From Pseudothioglobus sp905182815 (lineage in GTDB: Bacteria; Pseudomonadota; Gammaproteobacteria; PS1; Pseudothioglobaceae), in the NCBI RefSeq assembly GCF_048087625.1, contig NZ_CP159805.1:1364001-1428000 (forward strand): a DNA stretch of 64,000 nucleotides, given 5' to 3'. Every line of letters begins with the position of its first letter. Within the stretch, counting starts at the first letter, position 1. The notes under the pieces are model-generated. The model was not told the origin of the DNA, searched no databases, and saw nothing but the letters and a program-made list of their open reading frames with translations. The position numbers were made by a program, and so were the translations under genes. Below, piece after piece: positions 50,568-59,991 of the stretch.

Positions 50568-51551
50568 CTAGTTATTATTTAAATATTTCTTGATATTTTC
50601 TTTATGTTTCTCATAGTTTGGTGCAAAAGCATGACTACCATCTTTTTTTGAAACAAAATATAAGTCAGTATTGCTTGAAGGATGAAGGGCGGCGAACAGA
50701 GACTGATAACCTACAGAAGAAATTGCTCCTGGTGGTAGCCCTTTATTGCGGTAGGTATTATATAAACTGTTTATCCTTAAATCACTCTTCTTAAGTGGAG
50801 GGGAGTAAGCATCTCCTAAAGCATAAATAACAGTTGGGTCAGTTTGAAGCCGCATCCCTTCATTAAGTCTACGTATAAATACACCTGAAATTAATGATTT
50901 TTCTTCATCTAGGGCTGTTTCATTTTCTATTAGAGAGGCTAGGATAATAGCTTCATACGGTGACTTAAGTGGCAAACCTTTATCTCTTTGATCCCACAAT
51001 ACCATTAAATTTTTCATCAATTCTTGATGAGCCCTTTTCAATACATTCTCAAGGCTCTCTCCATAATTAAAACTATATGTTTCAGGAAAAAACCATCCAT
51101 CATATGGCTCATTAATACCAATTGATGTCATTACCTCTTTAAGAGAGCCACTAGGCTTAATAGAAGGGTCATTAGTTAATTGATTGAAATAAAATTTAAT
51201 AGTCTTACCTTCTATCAAGGTCACCTTAGTTGAAAGAACAGATCCTGTTGAAATTTTATCTATAAAAGTCCATACACTTGTGCCTGGCAATATCTCATAA
51301 TAACCTGACTTTAATTTCTTATTAGCATTAAGAAACTTACTGAATGATGTAAAAAATAACTCAGACTTTATAAACCCCTTATTACTTAATTCTTGAGCAA
51401 TAGAGCCCATTGAAGATCCTTTTTTAACCTCAAATATATGGCTTTCAGTAGCTATCATATCTTTCGATGAAAGAAACCAGATGGCAAATAATAGCAGAAC
51501 AAATAAAGCTGCTAATTTTGAAAACTTTTTATTCTTATCACTTATGGACAT
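50568..51551 (-). CDS. mltG: Endolytic murein transglycosylase MltG
   Basis: Membrane-anchored lytic transglycosylase that cuts nascent glycan strands and sets their length. One TM helix near residues 12-28 (SKLAALFVLLLFAIWFLSS), a LysM-like region, and the catalytic domain (YceG) with the essential Glu in ILASLIENETALDEE. C-terminal NSLYNTYRNKGLPPGAIS is typical. An ATG at 51551 is preferred over a GTG two codons earlier; 327 aa. Overlaps pabC by ten bases. Confidence 0.93.
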   Translation of the reverse strand: MSISDKNKKFSKLAALFVLLLFAIWFLSSKDMIATESHIFEVKKGSSMGSIAQELSNKGFIKSELFFTSFSKFLNANKKLKSGYYEILPGTSVWTFIDKISTGSVLSTKVTLIEGKTIKFYFNQLTNDPSIKPSGSLKEVMTSIGINEPYDGWFFPETYSFNYGESLENVLKRAHQELMKNLMVLWDQRDKGLPLKSPYEAIILASLIENETALDEEKSLISGVFIRRLNEGMRLQTDPTVIYALGDAYSPPLKKSDLRINSLYNTYRNKGLPPGAISSVGYQSLFAALHPSSNTDLYFVSKKDGSHAFAPNYEKHKENIKKYLNNN

Positions 51552-52375
51552 GTCCACGAACTAATTTCTTTTGTTTTAGATAAAAATGCTTTTTGAATCT
51601 TTTCTGTTAGTGGGTTTTGACCAAGCTTATAACTCTCAATTGAATGGACAGGTTGAATACCTATCACGCTATTTGAAATAAATACCTCGTCTGCCTTTTG
51701 AGCTTGATTAATAGAAATATTACTTTCTAAAGCTTCCATTTTAAGTGACATTGCAAGCTCAAGAATAAGCGATCTTCTGCTACCCACAACACCGCAGCTA
51801 TCTAATTTAGGAGTTAATAACTTATTTCCAAATATAAAGTAAATATTGCCTTGAGTTACCGATATGATATTTTCTTTTTCATCCAGCATAATTGCCTCAT
51901 TACTTGACAAGCTAGACCTTGCTAAAATCTGTTCAAGCCTATTACAATGCTTTATGCCAGCTAATTGTGGATTTGAATGAAAACCACTTTTTGCATATTC
52001 AAGAGAAAATTCTTTATTAAATAAAGGTTGATACATTTCAGAAACAATAACAACTCTTACAGGCTCAATGTCATCTTTATAGCCATACCCTCGAAGAGAA
52101 TCACCACGTGACAAGATCAACTTAACAATGCAATTTTTCTTCGAAGATAACTCAAATGCCTTCTTTATATCGCTCAGCCATAGCCACTCATCTATCTTAT
52201 TAATGTTGAGTTTTATGCAGCCTATTTCTAAGCGAGAATAATGACGTGGCCAAAATAAAATTTGATTATCCCTAGCAACACAAGTTTCAAATAAACCGTC
52301 ACCATACTGCATATTTCGGTTAAAAACTGAAATCTTGTCCTGCTCTACTCCATTAATCAATACAACTGGATTCAT
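51542..52375 (-). CDS. pabC: Aminodeoxychorismate lyase
   Basis: PLP-dependent lyase of folate synthesis, releasing pyruvate from 4-amino-4-deoxychorismate to give p-aminobenzoate. Fold type IV; catalytic Lys142 in LAGIKHCNRLEQILAR, with YGDGLFET near the N-terminus and VISNSVIGIQPV (reads EVFISNSVIGIQPV) near the end. 277 aa, normal. First gene of pabC-mltG-tmk-holB-hemL-LOG-HAD, the pabC-mltG-tmk-holB core being common in gammaproteobacteria. A branched-chain or D-amino acid transaminase is the alternative, less likely from context. Confidence 0.92.
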   Translation of the reverse strand: MNPVVLINGVEQDKISVFNRNMQYGDGLFETCVARDNQILFWPRHYSRLEIGCIKLNINKIDEWLWLSDIKKAFELSSKKNCIVKLILSRGDSLRGYGYKDDIEPVRVVIVSEMYQPLFNKEFSLEYAKSGFHSNPQLAGIKHCNRLEQILARSSLSSNEAIMLDEKENIISVTQGNIYFIFGNKLLTPKLDSCGVVGSRRSLILELAMSLKMEALESNISINQAQKADEVFISNSVIGIQPVHSIESYKLGQNPLTEKIQKAFLSKTKEISSWTCP

Positions 52376-52404
52376 ATCATGATTTTGTCTTTTTGTAAGA
52401 ATAA

Positions 52405-52410
52405 ATTATA
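52405..52410 (-). promoter_or_regulatory. -10 element candidate for the pabC operon
   Basis: Perfect TATAAT on the minus strand 29 bases upstream of the pabC ATG in a 129-base non-coding gap. No good -35 box at the right spacing. Nothing else is recognised in that gap. Confidence 0.35.
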
Positions 52411-52504
52411 GCGAAAGAAAAGTTAACCTTATAGCTACCTTAATTGAGAGAATGTGAGTCAACCAAACAAAGCTCTATAAAGAAAGAATCAAGAATAGCC
52501 TTGT

Positions 52505-52816
52505 TTATGAGTAAGAGCAGCAGTAATCTACTAAAGATTTTACTTCCAACTTAAAAGAGCTGTTTGCAGGAACCTCAAACGATTCCCCGCCATGAATCGT
52601 TTGCCATTTAGTTTTTCCAGCTAACAATACATTCATTTCACCAGCCGTGATTTCCATTAATTCATTCTGTTCAGTGCCAAATTCAAAGGAGCCTGGCATC
52701 ATAATTCCAAGAGTTTTAACTACTCCATCTCTAAATTTAACCTTTCTACTTGTAACCTTACCATCAAAATAAATATTAGCCTCTTTACTAATTTCTACAT
52801 TTTTAAATGTTGACAT
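52505..52816 (-). CDS. ppnP: Pyrimidine/purine nucleoside phosphorylase PpnP
   Basis: Small cupin-fold enzyme (103 aa) that phosphorolyses several nucleosides to base and ribose 1-phosphate. Family landmarks: NVEISKEANIYFDGKVTSRKV, GIMMPGSFEFGTEQNELMEITAG and SFEVPANSSFKLEV. E. coli PpnP is 94 aa, so length fits. It lies nine bases after pepA on the same strand. Confidence 0.92.
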   Translation of the reverse strand: MSTFKNVEISKEANIYFDGKVTSRKVKFRDGVVKTLGIMMPGSFEFGTEQNELMEITAGEMNVLLAGKTKWQTIHGGESFEVPANSSFKLEVKSLVDYCCSYS

Positions 52817-52825
52817 AATGTACTC

Positions 52826-54253
52826 CTAAACTTGGTCCATGACATACTGAGTTAATAGAGGAACTGGCCTTCCTGTTGCGCCTTTTTTTGAACCTCCAAG
52901 CCAAGCAGTTCCTGCAATATCAATATGTGCCCAAGAGTAATTCTTAGTATAACGCGCTAGAAAACACGCAGCAGTTACAGTACCCGCTTCTTTCCCACCA
53001 ATATTTGCCATATCTGCAAAATTAGACTTAAGTAATTCGTCATACTCGTCATCAAGAGGGAGCTGCCAAACTGTATCCATTGATGAAATACCTGAAGCTT
53101 TAAGGCTATCAGCAAGATTTTGGTCATTAGACATAACGCCAGAGTGATGTTTACCTAAAGCAACAATTACAGCGCCAGTAAGAGTCGCAACATCAATCAC
53201 AACCTTAGGATTAAATTTTTCACAGTAAGTTAGGGCATCACAAAGAATCAACCGGCCCTCTGCGTCTGTATTTAGAATCTCTATGGTTTGGCCAGACATG
53301 CTTTTTACCACATCACCTGGTCTAGAGGCGTTGTGAGCAGGCATATTTTCAACAGTAGGCACTACAACTGTTAAGTTAACTTTAAGGCCCATCTCCGCTA
53401 CCGCGCTCATGGTTCCAAGGACTGATGCAGCGCCACACATATCATACTTCATCTCATCCATACCTGATCCTGGCTTTAACGAAATACCTCCACTATCAAA
53501 AGTTACCCCTTTTCCAACTAGAACAATCGGGTCTTCTTTTCCACCATTAGAGTAATTTAAACTAATTAGCTTTGCAGGTTGAGACGATCCAAGAGAAACT
53601 GAGAGCAATGAATTCATCCCCAAGGCCTCCATATCTGACTCCTCTAAAACCTCACATTTCAGTTTGTAGGTTGATGCTAATAATTGAGCTCTTTCAGCAA
53701 TATAAGTTGGCGTGCATATATTAGGCGGCAAGTCGCCTAACTCTCTTGCCAGAGCCATTCCATTTGCAATTGCAACTCCTTTACTAATTTCTGTAATACC
53801 ATTATTTTCAGAATGAATATTCACTGCCTCAAGAATGGTAGCTTTCTTTTCCACTTCTAAGCCAACTTTTTTTATCTGGTAACTTTCATTTTTTAACACT
53901 CGAGCAGTTGTAATTTGCAACCAAGAATCGTCACGTCCCTCTACTTCAAGACTAGGTATTACAACATTTTTTACTTTTGTATCATCCATGGCTGAAGAAA
54001 GTGACTTAAGCACCTTAATATATTTTTTTTGAGTTAATGGCGACTCTCCCAAGCCAATTGCTAATACCCTTTTTGATTTATAGCCTTCGACCTTACCCAG
54101 CATTAGGGTTTCGCCTAGACTTGCTTCAAAACGATGGAGCTCAAGAAGCCCTTGAAGAATTCTATTTTCATTAGTTGTATCTTTAAAAACAAAAGCGACT
54201 GAGCAGTCACCACTGTAATGATCCGCTGCTTGATGAGTAACAAAAAATTCCAT
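52826..54253 (-). CDS. pepA: Leucyl aminopeptidase PepA
   Basis: M17 cytosolic aminopeptidase, two-zinc, hexameric. Active-site signature NTDAEGRLILCDAL (Asp and Glu metal ligands) and the upstream VGKGVTFDSGGISLKPG with catalytic Lys, Asp. The N-terminal 160 residues form the macro-like regulatory domain, more divergent than the core. 475 aa, slightly shorter than E. coli PepA (503 aa). Divergent from dsbC with 78 bases between. In other gammaproteobacteria PepA can also bind DNA; not inferable here. Confidence 0.95.
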   Translation of the reverse strand: MEFFVTHQAADHYSGDCSVAFVFKDTTNENRILQGLLELHRFEASLGETLMLGKVEGYKSKRVLAIGLGESPLTQKKYIKVLKSLSSAMDDTKVKNVVIPSLEVEGRDDSWLQITTARVLKNESYQIKKVGLEVEKKATILEAVNIHSENNGITEISKGVAIANGMALARELGDLPPNICTPTYIAERAQLLASTYKLKCEVLEESDMEALGMNSLLSVSLGSSQPAKLISLNYSNGGKEDPIVLVGKGVTFDSGGISLKPGSGMDEMKYDMCGAASVLGTMSAVAEMGLKVNLTVVVPTVENMPAHNASRPGDVVKSMSGQTIEILNTDAEGRLILCDALTYCEKFNPKVVIDVATLTGAVIVALGKHHSGVMSNDQNLADSLKASGISSMDTVWQLPLDDEYDELLKSNFADMANIGGKEAGTVTAACFLARYTKNYSWAHIDIAGTAWLGGSKKGATGRPVPLLTQYVMDQV

Positions 54254-54331
54254 GACTTTTTCCGAAAATTATAATCCCGGTATTCTACCAAAAAACTGTA
54301 AAATTTACTTCTTTAATCTTGAATTTTTAAT

Positions 54332-55051
54332 ATGAAAAAGCTTCTTCTTTTATCTTTAATCATAATTACTAACTCCGTAACTGCAAATGTTGACAAGGTT
54401 TTTGATAATTTAAAGCCATTCTTCCCAACTATTAAAACTGAGAATATAAGTAACTCAGAATTGGAAGGTTTTTACGAGGTAGTTCTTACCAATCCTCAGA
54501 TTGAGGTTTTGTATATTTCGCTTGATGGGCGTTATGTTATTCAAGGTGCAGTAACCGACATAGAGTTAATGGCTAATCTTTCTACTAAAAGAATAAACTC
54601 AGAAAAAATTAAAATTTTAAATAGTATTGATGAAAATAATAAAATAGTTTTCAAGGCCGAAAATGAGCAATACATTCTCCATGTTTTTACGGATGTAGAT
54701 TGTCCTTATTGTGCAAAGCTTCACTCAAATATGCAGGGTATGAATTCTCTAGGTATCACAGTTAAATACTTAGCTTCTCCAATTGAACAACTTCACCCAA
54801 ATGCACAAAGCGCTATGGAAAAAATATGGTGTGCTGAAGACAAAGCCATTGCAATGCATAACTATAAAACTAATCGTGATTTACCGAATAGCCCTGATTG
54901 CATAAATCCTGTTGAAGATCAACTTGCAATCTCTAAGCAATTAGGAGTTAATGGAACGCCTTCAATCTTCCTTGAAAATGGCTCAAATATTCCTGGCTAC
55001 CAAGAGCCCAATCAACTTTTAAATAGTATCTTACAAGCAATTGCTCAATAA
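54332..55051 (+). CDS. dsbC: Thiol:disulfide interchange protein DsbC
   Basis: Periplasmic disulfide isomerase. Signal peptide MKKLLLLSLIIITNSVTA (cleavage near residue 18), N-terminal dimerisation domain to about residue 80, then the thioredoxin domain with the active site CPYC (Cys124 and Cys127 in FTDVDCPYCAKL) and cis-proline loop GVNGTPSIFLENG. A second cysteine pair (WCAEDK and SPDC) lies about 30 residues later as in DsbC. 239 aa, normal. Its last 11 bases overlap rsmB. Confidence 0.93.
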   Translation: MKKLLLLSLIIITNSVTANVDKVFDNLKPFFPTIKTENISNSELEGFYEVVLTNPQIEVLYISLDGRYVIQGAVTDIELMANLSTKRINSEKIKILNSIDENNKIVFKAENEQYILHVFTDVDCPYCAKLHSNMQGMNSLGITVKYLASPIEQLHPNAQSAMEKIWCAEDKAIAMHNYKTNRDLPNSPDCINPVEDQLAISKQLGVNGTPSIFLENGSNIPGYQEPNQLLNSILQAIAQ

Positions 55052-56309
55052 CGGAAACTCCAGGGTTATAGCTCATAAAGCCATCTGCCTAGTAGCTTTA
55101 GAGAAGCAAGCTTTATCGGACGCCTTATTTCCAGCGGAAAGTACTGAATCTCCTTTTGCAAAATCCTTGGTATATGGCTCAATCCGATTCTATCATCATC
55201 TTAATGACATAATTACGCCCCGTATAAAGAAGCCTTTAGAAAGGAAAAACCTTGATATCCATAGTATATTGATTCTTGGAGCATATCAGCTTCTGTACAC
55301 TGATATTTCGAGTCATGCAGCAATCAATGAAACTGTTGAAATTGCAGAAAAAATTGGAAAAACCTGGGCCAAAGGTTTTGTTAATGCAATACTTAGAGGA
55401 ATTGATCGAGATAAAGACTTAATCTTGAAGACAGCTCATCATTCTCATCCAAGCTGGCTTGTAAAAAAATTAAAAAAAGATTACCCGTTAGACTTCCAAG
55501 AAATATTTTTTGAGAATAATAAAAAAGCCCCAATGTCAATTCGAGTTCACCCATCAATTGATCTAAGCGCTTTTCAAGAAAAATTAAAAAAACAAGGTAT
55601 ATGTTCTGAGAAATCAAACATTGCCCCGCAAGCACTTATTCTTGAGAGTGCTGTAAAAGTAGGCAGCCTGCCAGATTTTGAAAAAGGGTCTTGCTACGTG
55701 CAGGATGTATCTGCTCAACTTGCAGCTCATCTAGTCTCACCAAAAAAAGGGGAATTAATTCTTGATGCATGTTGTGCTCCTGGAGGTAAAACAACTCATA
55801 TAGCTGAACTATGTCCTGAAGCAAATATAGTTGCTCTAGATAATGATGAAACACGGTTACTAAAAGTTAAAGAAAATATTGATCGCCTTAAAACTAAGAA
55901 TGTTGAAATGATTGTTGGGGACGCAACAAGGCAAGACTGGTGGGACCAAAAACAGTTTGATAAAATCTTAATTGACGCCCCCTGTTCAGGAACAGGAGTC
56001 ATTCGAAGACACCCAGATATTAAACTATTAAGAAAACTAAAAGATGTCAATCAAATTACTAAAATTCAAGCGTTAATTCTTGATAATTTATGGCATCTCT
56101 TAAAGCCCGGTGGGGAGCTTATATATTCTACTTGCTCAGTTCTTCCAGATGAAAACGAGAGACAAATTGTTAGCTTTCTTGAAAGGTTTAAAGATGCTAT
56201 CAACGAAGAAATATCCCTTTCATGGGGAGATGGGTTCATTGGAAAACAACAACTTCCTAAGAAAATATATGACGGCTTTTATTACGCTAAACTTACAAAA
56301 AAGCTATAA
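55041..56309 (+). CDS. rsmB: 16S rRNA (cytosine(967)-C(5))-methyltransferase RsmB
   Basis: SAM-dependent methyltransferase for 16S rRNA C967. N-terminal NusB-like RNA-binding domain (residues 5-130), then the catalytic domain: SAM motif ILDACCAPGGKT (240-251), Cys315 in IDAPCSGTGVIRRHPDIK and Cys365 in YSTCSVLPDEN, the two catalytic cysteines of this class. 422 aa, normal. The start is TTG at 55041 inside the dsbC end; no ATG or GTG exists near the expected N-terminus, and NSRVIAHKAICLVAL aligns with the usual beginning. Confidence 0.94.
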   Translation: MLNNGNSRVIAHKAICLVALEKQALSDALFPAESTESPFAKSLVYGSIRFYHHLNDIITPRIKKPLERKNLDIHSILILGAYQLLYTDISSHAAINETVEIAEKIGKTWAKGFVNAILRGIDRDKDLILKTAHHSHPSWLVKKLKKDYPLDFQEIFFENNKKAPMSIRVHPSIDLSAFQEKLKKQGICSEKSNIAPQALILESAVKVGSLPDFEKGSCYVQDVSAQLAAHLVSPKKGELILDACCAPGGKTTHIAELCPEANIVALDNDETRLLKVKENIDRLKTKNVEMIVGDATRQDWWDQKQFDKILIDAPCSGTGVIRRHPDIKLLRKLKDVNQITKIQALILDNLWHLLKPGGELIYSTCSVLPDENERQIVSFLERFKDAINEEISLSWGDGFIGKQQLPKKIYDGFYYAKLTKKL

Positions 56310-56322
56310 AAGTTAATTGCCT

Positions 56323-58662
56323 TTATTTTTCCTCAAGTGCAATGTCTAAAACCTGATCTATCCACTTAACTTTAATAATCTCAAGTTTACTTTTAATTTT
56401 TTCGGGCACTTCAGATAATTCACGCTCATTATCTTCAGGAATAATGACAGTTTTAATCCCGCCCCGCATCGCTGCAAGTAATTTTTCTTTTAGCCCACCA
56501 ATTGGAGTTATTTCGCCTCTTAGAGTTATTTCTCCAGTCATTGCCACTGCAGCTTTTACCTTTCGACCTGTTAAAACCGACACAAGTGCGGTGCACATTG
56601 CAGCTCCAGCACTTGGACCATCCTTCGGAGTTGATCCGTCAGGCACATGAATATGAATATCAAGTTTTTCATGAAAGTCATCCGCTATACCAAGTGATTC
56701 AGCTCGCAATCTTGTTACAGACATTGCCGCCTGAATGGATTCCTTCATGACATCACCAAGCTGGCCTGTGTAATTAAGCTTTCCTTTACCTTTGTATGAA
56801 GAAGCTTCAATTGTAAGCAAGTCTCCACCAACAGATGTCCATGCCAGTCCAGTCACTTCACCAATTTGATTGTGTTCTTCAGCAAGACCGAAGCGATATT
56901 TCTTCATACCCAAAAATTTTGGAAGGCTTTTTGAATTGATGATTGCCCTAGCTTTTCGTTTTTTTAGAGTGATATCTTTAATAACCTTTCTACAAATACT
57001 TCCAATTTCACGGTCGAGGCTTCGAACTCCTGCCTCTCTTGTGTAATAACGAATAATATCCATTATTGCGGAGTCTTTAAAAATAATTTCAGAGCTTTTA
57101 ACACCATTATTTTTCATTTGTTTAGAAATTAGATGGCGCTTAGCAATTTCAAGCTTCTCATCTTCAGTATATCCAGACAAGTGAATAATTTCCATGCGAT
57201 CTATTAAAGCTTCAGGAAGATTTAAAGAGTTTGCAGTAGCAACAAACATGACTTGGGAAAGATCATAATCAACTTCTAGGTAATGATCATTAAAAGTATG
57301 ATTTTGTTCTGGATCTAAAACTTCTAGCATTGCAGAGCCAGGATCTCCTCTAAAATCAGATGCCATCTTATCAATCTCATCTAATAGAAATAATGGATTT
57401 TTTACATTAACTTTTTGCATTTTTTGGACAATTGAACCAGGCATTGCCCCAATATAAGTTCTTCTATGGCCTCGAATTTCAGCTTCGTCTCGAACTCCTC
57501 CAAGAGCCATACGAACATATTTACGATTGACTGATTTTGCAATTGACTCTCCAAGAGAAGTTTTTCCAACTCCTGGTGGTCCGACCAAACATAATATATT
57601 CGCTTTATTATGGGTGACTCGACTTTGGACTGCTAAGTGCTCCATGATCCTCTCTTTAACTTTATCCAAACCATAGTGATCTTCATCCAGAATTCTTTGA
57701 GCTTCTACCAAATCTTGGTTTGTTTTCGTTTTTTTACTCCAGGGAACTAAGCATAAATTTTCTATGTAAGTCCTAATGATTGAAGCATCAGATGATTGAG
57801 AAGACATTCTTTGAAGCTTATTAAGCTCACCTTGGGCCTTCTTCTTAGCTTCTTTAGGCATTTTTGCCTTATTAATACTGTTTTGTAATTCTTCAATCTC
57901 ATTCTCATCATCGACAGTTCCAAGCTCTTTTTGAATGGACTTCATTTGCTCATTCAAATAGTAATCCCTTTGATTGGATTCCATCTGTTTGCGCACTCGA
58001 CTTTGAATTTTTTGCTCTGCGCCAAGAACATCTAGCTCACCTTCAAGGATTGATAGAATTTTCTCGAGTCTTTCTATTGCCTCACTGCTCTCAAGCAAGT
58101 TCTGCTTTTCTTCAATTTTAAGATTAAGGTTCGCAATAATGACATCACTGAAACGCTCGATATCTTTAATCTCTTTAAGTACTTTATATACCTCTTCAGG
58201 GATTTTTTTACTAAGCTTTATATATTTTTCAAAGTTTTCAAGGGCTAAACGCATCATAGCCTTTATCTCAGTGTCATCATCATGAGTCAAACTACAGTCA
58301 CTTAAAATTACTTCTGTATGCTCACCTAAATCAACAAATTCTTCGATTTTTGCTCTTTTAACACCTTCGACTAAAACTTTAATAGTTCCATCTGGAAGTT
58401 TCAGTAATTGAAGAATTGTTGCTAGGGTTCCTACCTTATGTAGCTGTTCATTATTTGGCTCTTCAATTGTTTCATCTTTCTGGGTAACCAAAAAAATATT
58501 CTTATCAGCCTCCATAGCCTGAGTAACTGCATTAACTGAAGATTTTCTTCCTATAAATAAAGGAATTACCGTGTGCGGGAAAACTACTACATCTCTAAGA
58601 GGAAGTAGTGGAATTGATTGCTTGCTTAAGCCGTTAGGCTCTGTGGTGATTTCTGTTCCCAT
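56323..58662 (-). CDS. lon: Endopeptidase La (Lon protease)
   Basis: ATP-dependent serine protease for damaged and regulatory proteins. N-terminal substrate domain (IPLLPLRDVVVFPHTVIPLFIGR at residues 17-39), coiled-coil middle, AAA+ module with Walker A GPPGVGKTS and LFLLDEIDK, and the protease domain with catalytic Ser in KDGPSAGAAM and Lys in GGLKEKLLAA. 779 aa, normal. Its ATG lies 37 bases inside hflX; no other Met exists before the conserved N-terminus. Confidence 0.97.
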   Translation of the reverse strand: MGTEITTEPNGLSKQSIPLLPLRDVVVFPHTVIPLFIGRKSSVNAVTQAMEADKNIFLVTQKDETIEEPNNEQLHKVGTLATILQLLKLPDGTIKVLVEGVKRAKIEEFVDLGEHTEVILSDCSLTHDDDTEIKAMMRLALENFEKYIKLSKKIPEEVYKVLKEIKDIERFSDVIIANLNLKIEEKQNLLESSEAIERLEKILSILEGELDVLGAEQKIQSRVRKQMESNQRDYYLNEQMKSIQKELGTVDDENEIEELQNSINKAKMPKEAKKKAQGELNKLQRMSSQSSDASIIRTYIENLCLVPWSKKTKTNQDLVEAQRILDEDHYGLDKVKERIMEHLAVQSRVTHNKANILCLVGPPGVGKTSLGESIAKSVNRKYVRMALGGVRDEAEIRGHRRTYIGAMPGSIVQKMQKVNVKNPLFLLDEIDKMASDFRGDPGSAMLEVLDPEQNHTFNDHYLEVDYDLSQVMFVATANSLNLPEALIDRMEIIHLSGYTEDEKLEIAKRHLISKQMKNNGVKSSEIIFKDSAIMDIIRYYTREAGVRSLDREIGSICRKVIKDITLKKRKARAIINSKSLPKFLGMKKYRFGLAEEHNQIGEVTGLAWTSVGGDLLTIEASSYKGKGKLNYTGQLGDVMKESIQAAMSVTRLRAESLGIADDFHEKLDIHIHVPDGSTPKDGPSAGAAMCTALVSVLTGRKVKAAVAMTGEITLRGEITPIGGLKEKLLAAMRGGIKTVIIPEDNERELSEVPEKIKSKLEIIKVKWIDQVLDIALEEK

Positions 58663-59951
58663 AATAATGAAACGCCTTGCTTGTCTAGTAATCTTTCTAG
58701 ATAGTGTCGAGTGACATTAATTTCAAGTAGCCATTGCCCAAATTCATTCATTATTTCTTTTTGAATAAATCCAACTTTATGAATTTCACTTCTAATGTAA
58801 GCAGATTGAACATCTAACTTAATTCCTGCAAAAGTCATCATTCCACTTAAACTCTGCGAAAGTGCCTGATAAAGTAGATCTATTCCTTCTCCCGTATGAG
58901 CTGAAACCCAAACTCTATAAATATTACCATCATGGTCTTTATCAAGGCGAGGTTTGAAATCAGCAATTCCATCAATCTTATTCATTACAATAATTTTTGG
59001 AATATCTTGGGCCTCTATTTGCTCAATAATATCCTCTACCTGCTCAATTTTATCCCTATTATTCGGATCTGAAGCATCGACCACATGAAGTAGGACGTTA
59101 GCTTGTCGTGTTTCTTCAAGAGTCGACTTAAAAGCCTCAACCAGCTCATGAGGTAGATCTTGAATAAAGCCAACCGTATCAGCTATAACTGCCTCACCAG
59201 AAGCTGGCAGAATAACGCGTCGAATAGTTGAGTCTAGTGTCGCAAATAACTTGTCATCTGCATAAACTTCGGCTTTAGTTAGAAGGTTAAAGAGGGTTGA
59301 TTTTCCTGCATTGGTATATCCTGCAAGTGAAATCATAGGAAGTTGATTCTTAATTCGGGATTTACGTCCCAAATCATGCTGCTTATGAACCTTATCTAGT
59401 CGCTTATTAATATTTTTTATACGTACTGAAATTAATCGCTTATCAGTTTCTAGCTGCGTCTCACCTGGACCACGAAGTCCAATACCACCTTTTTGTCTTT
59501 CAAGGTGAGTCCAGCCTCTTACAAGTCTAGTAGATAGATGCTTCAACTGTGCTAGCTCTACTTGCAACTTTCCCTCAAAGGAGCTTGCTCTTAATGCAAA
59601 GATATCTAATATTAAGCCAGTTCGGTCCATCACTTGACACTTTAATGCTTTCTCTAAATTACGTTCTTGAGAGGGGGATAACTGAAGAGAAAAAATAACT
59701 AAATCGATTTCATTGTCACACACAATTGTTGCTAGCTCATCAACCTTCCCAGTACCAATAAAAAACTGAGCTTTAGTAATACTTCTTTTAACTGTTATAG
59801 TGTCAATAATACTGAGGCCAGAGGACAATGCCAACTGCTGGAATTCACCAATACTGCTTGATGCCTGTCTATTTGAAGTTAGCTCAATATGAACCAATAT
59901 AGTTCTTTCACCTTGGCCAACTGCATCCTTTTGACGATCAAAAAGCTCCAT
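58626..59951 (-). CDS. hflX: GTPase HflX
   Basis: Ribosome-associated GTPase that splits and rescues stalled or heat-damaged ribosomes. N-terminal HflX domain with GGIGLRGPGETQLETDKR (glycine-rich loop near 154-171), then the G domain: G1 LAGYTNAGKSTLFNLL, G3 IADTVGFIQDLPH, G4 VMNKID. 441 aa, normal. The usual neighbour hfq is absent; instead the gene sits between clpX (40-base gap) and lon (37-base overlap), joining it to the protease operon. Confidence 0.95.
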   Translation of the reverse strand: MELFDRQKDAVGQGERTILVHIELTSNRQASSSIGEFQQLALSSGLSIIDTITVKRSITKAQFFIGTGKVDELATIVCDNEIDLVIFSLQLSPSQERNLEKALKCQVMDRTGLILDIFALRASSFEGKLQVELAQLKHLSTRLVRGWTHLERQKGGIGLRGPGETQLETDKRLISVRIKNINKRLDKVHKQHDLGRKSRIKNQLPMISLAGYTNAGKSTLFNLLTKAEVYADDKLFATLDSTIRRVILPASGEAVIADTVGFIQDLPHELVEAFKSTLEETRQANVLLHVVDASDPNNRDKIEQVEDIIEQIEAQDIPKIIVMNKIDGIADFKPRLDKDHDGNIYRVWVSAHTGEGIDLLYQALSQSLSGMMTFAGIKLDVQSAYIRSEIHKVGFIQKEIMNEFGQWLLEINVTRHYLERLLDKQGVSLLWEQKSPQSLTA

Positions 59952-59991
59952 AGATGTTCTTAAGAGGCCAGTATATAAAAAATGAAATTAA

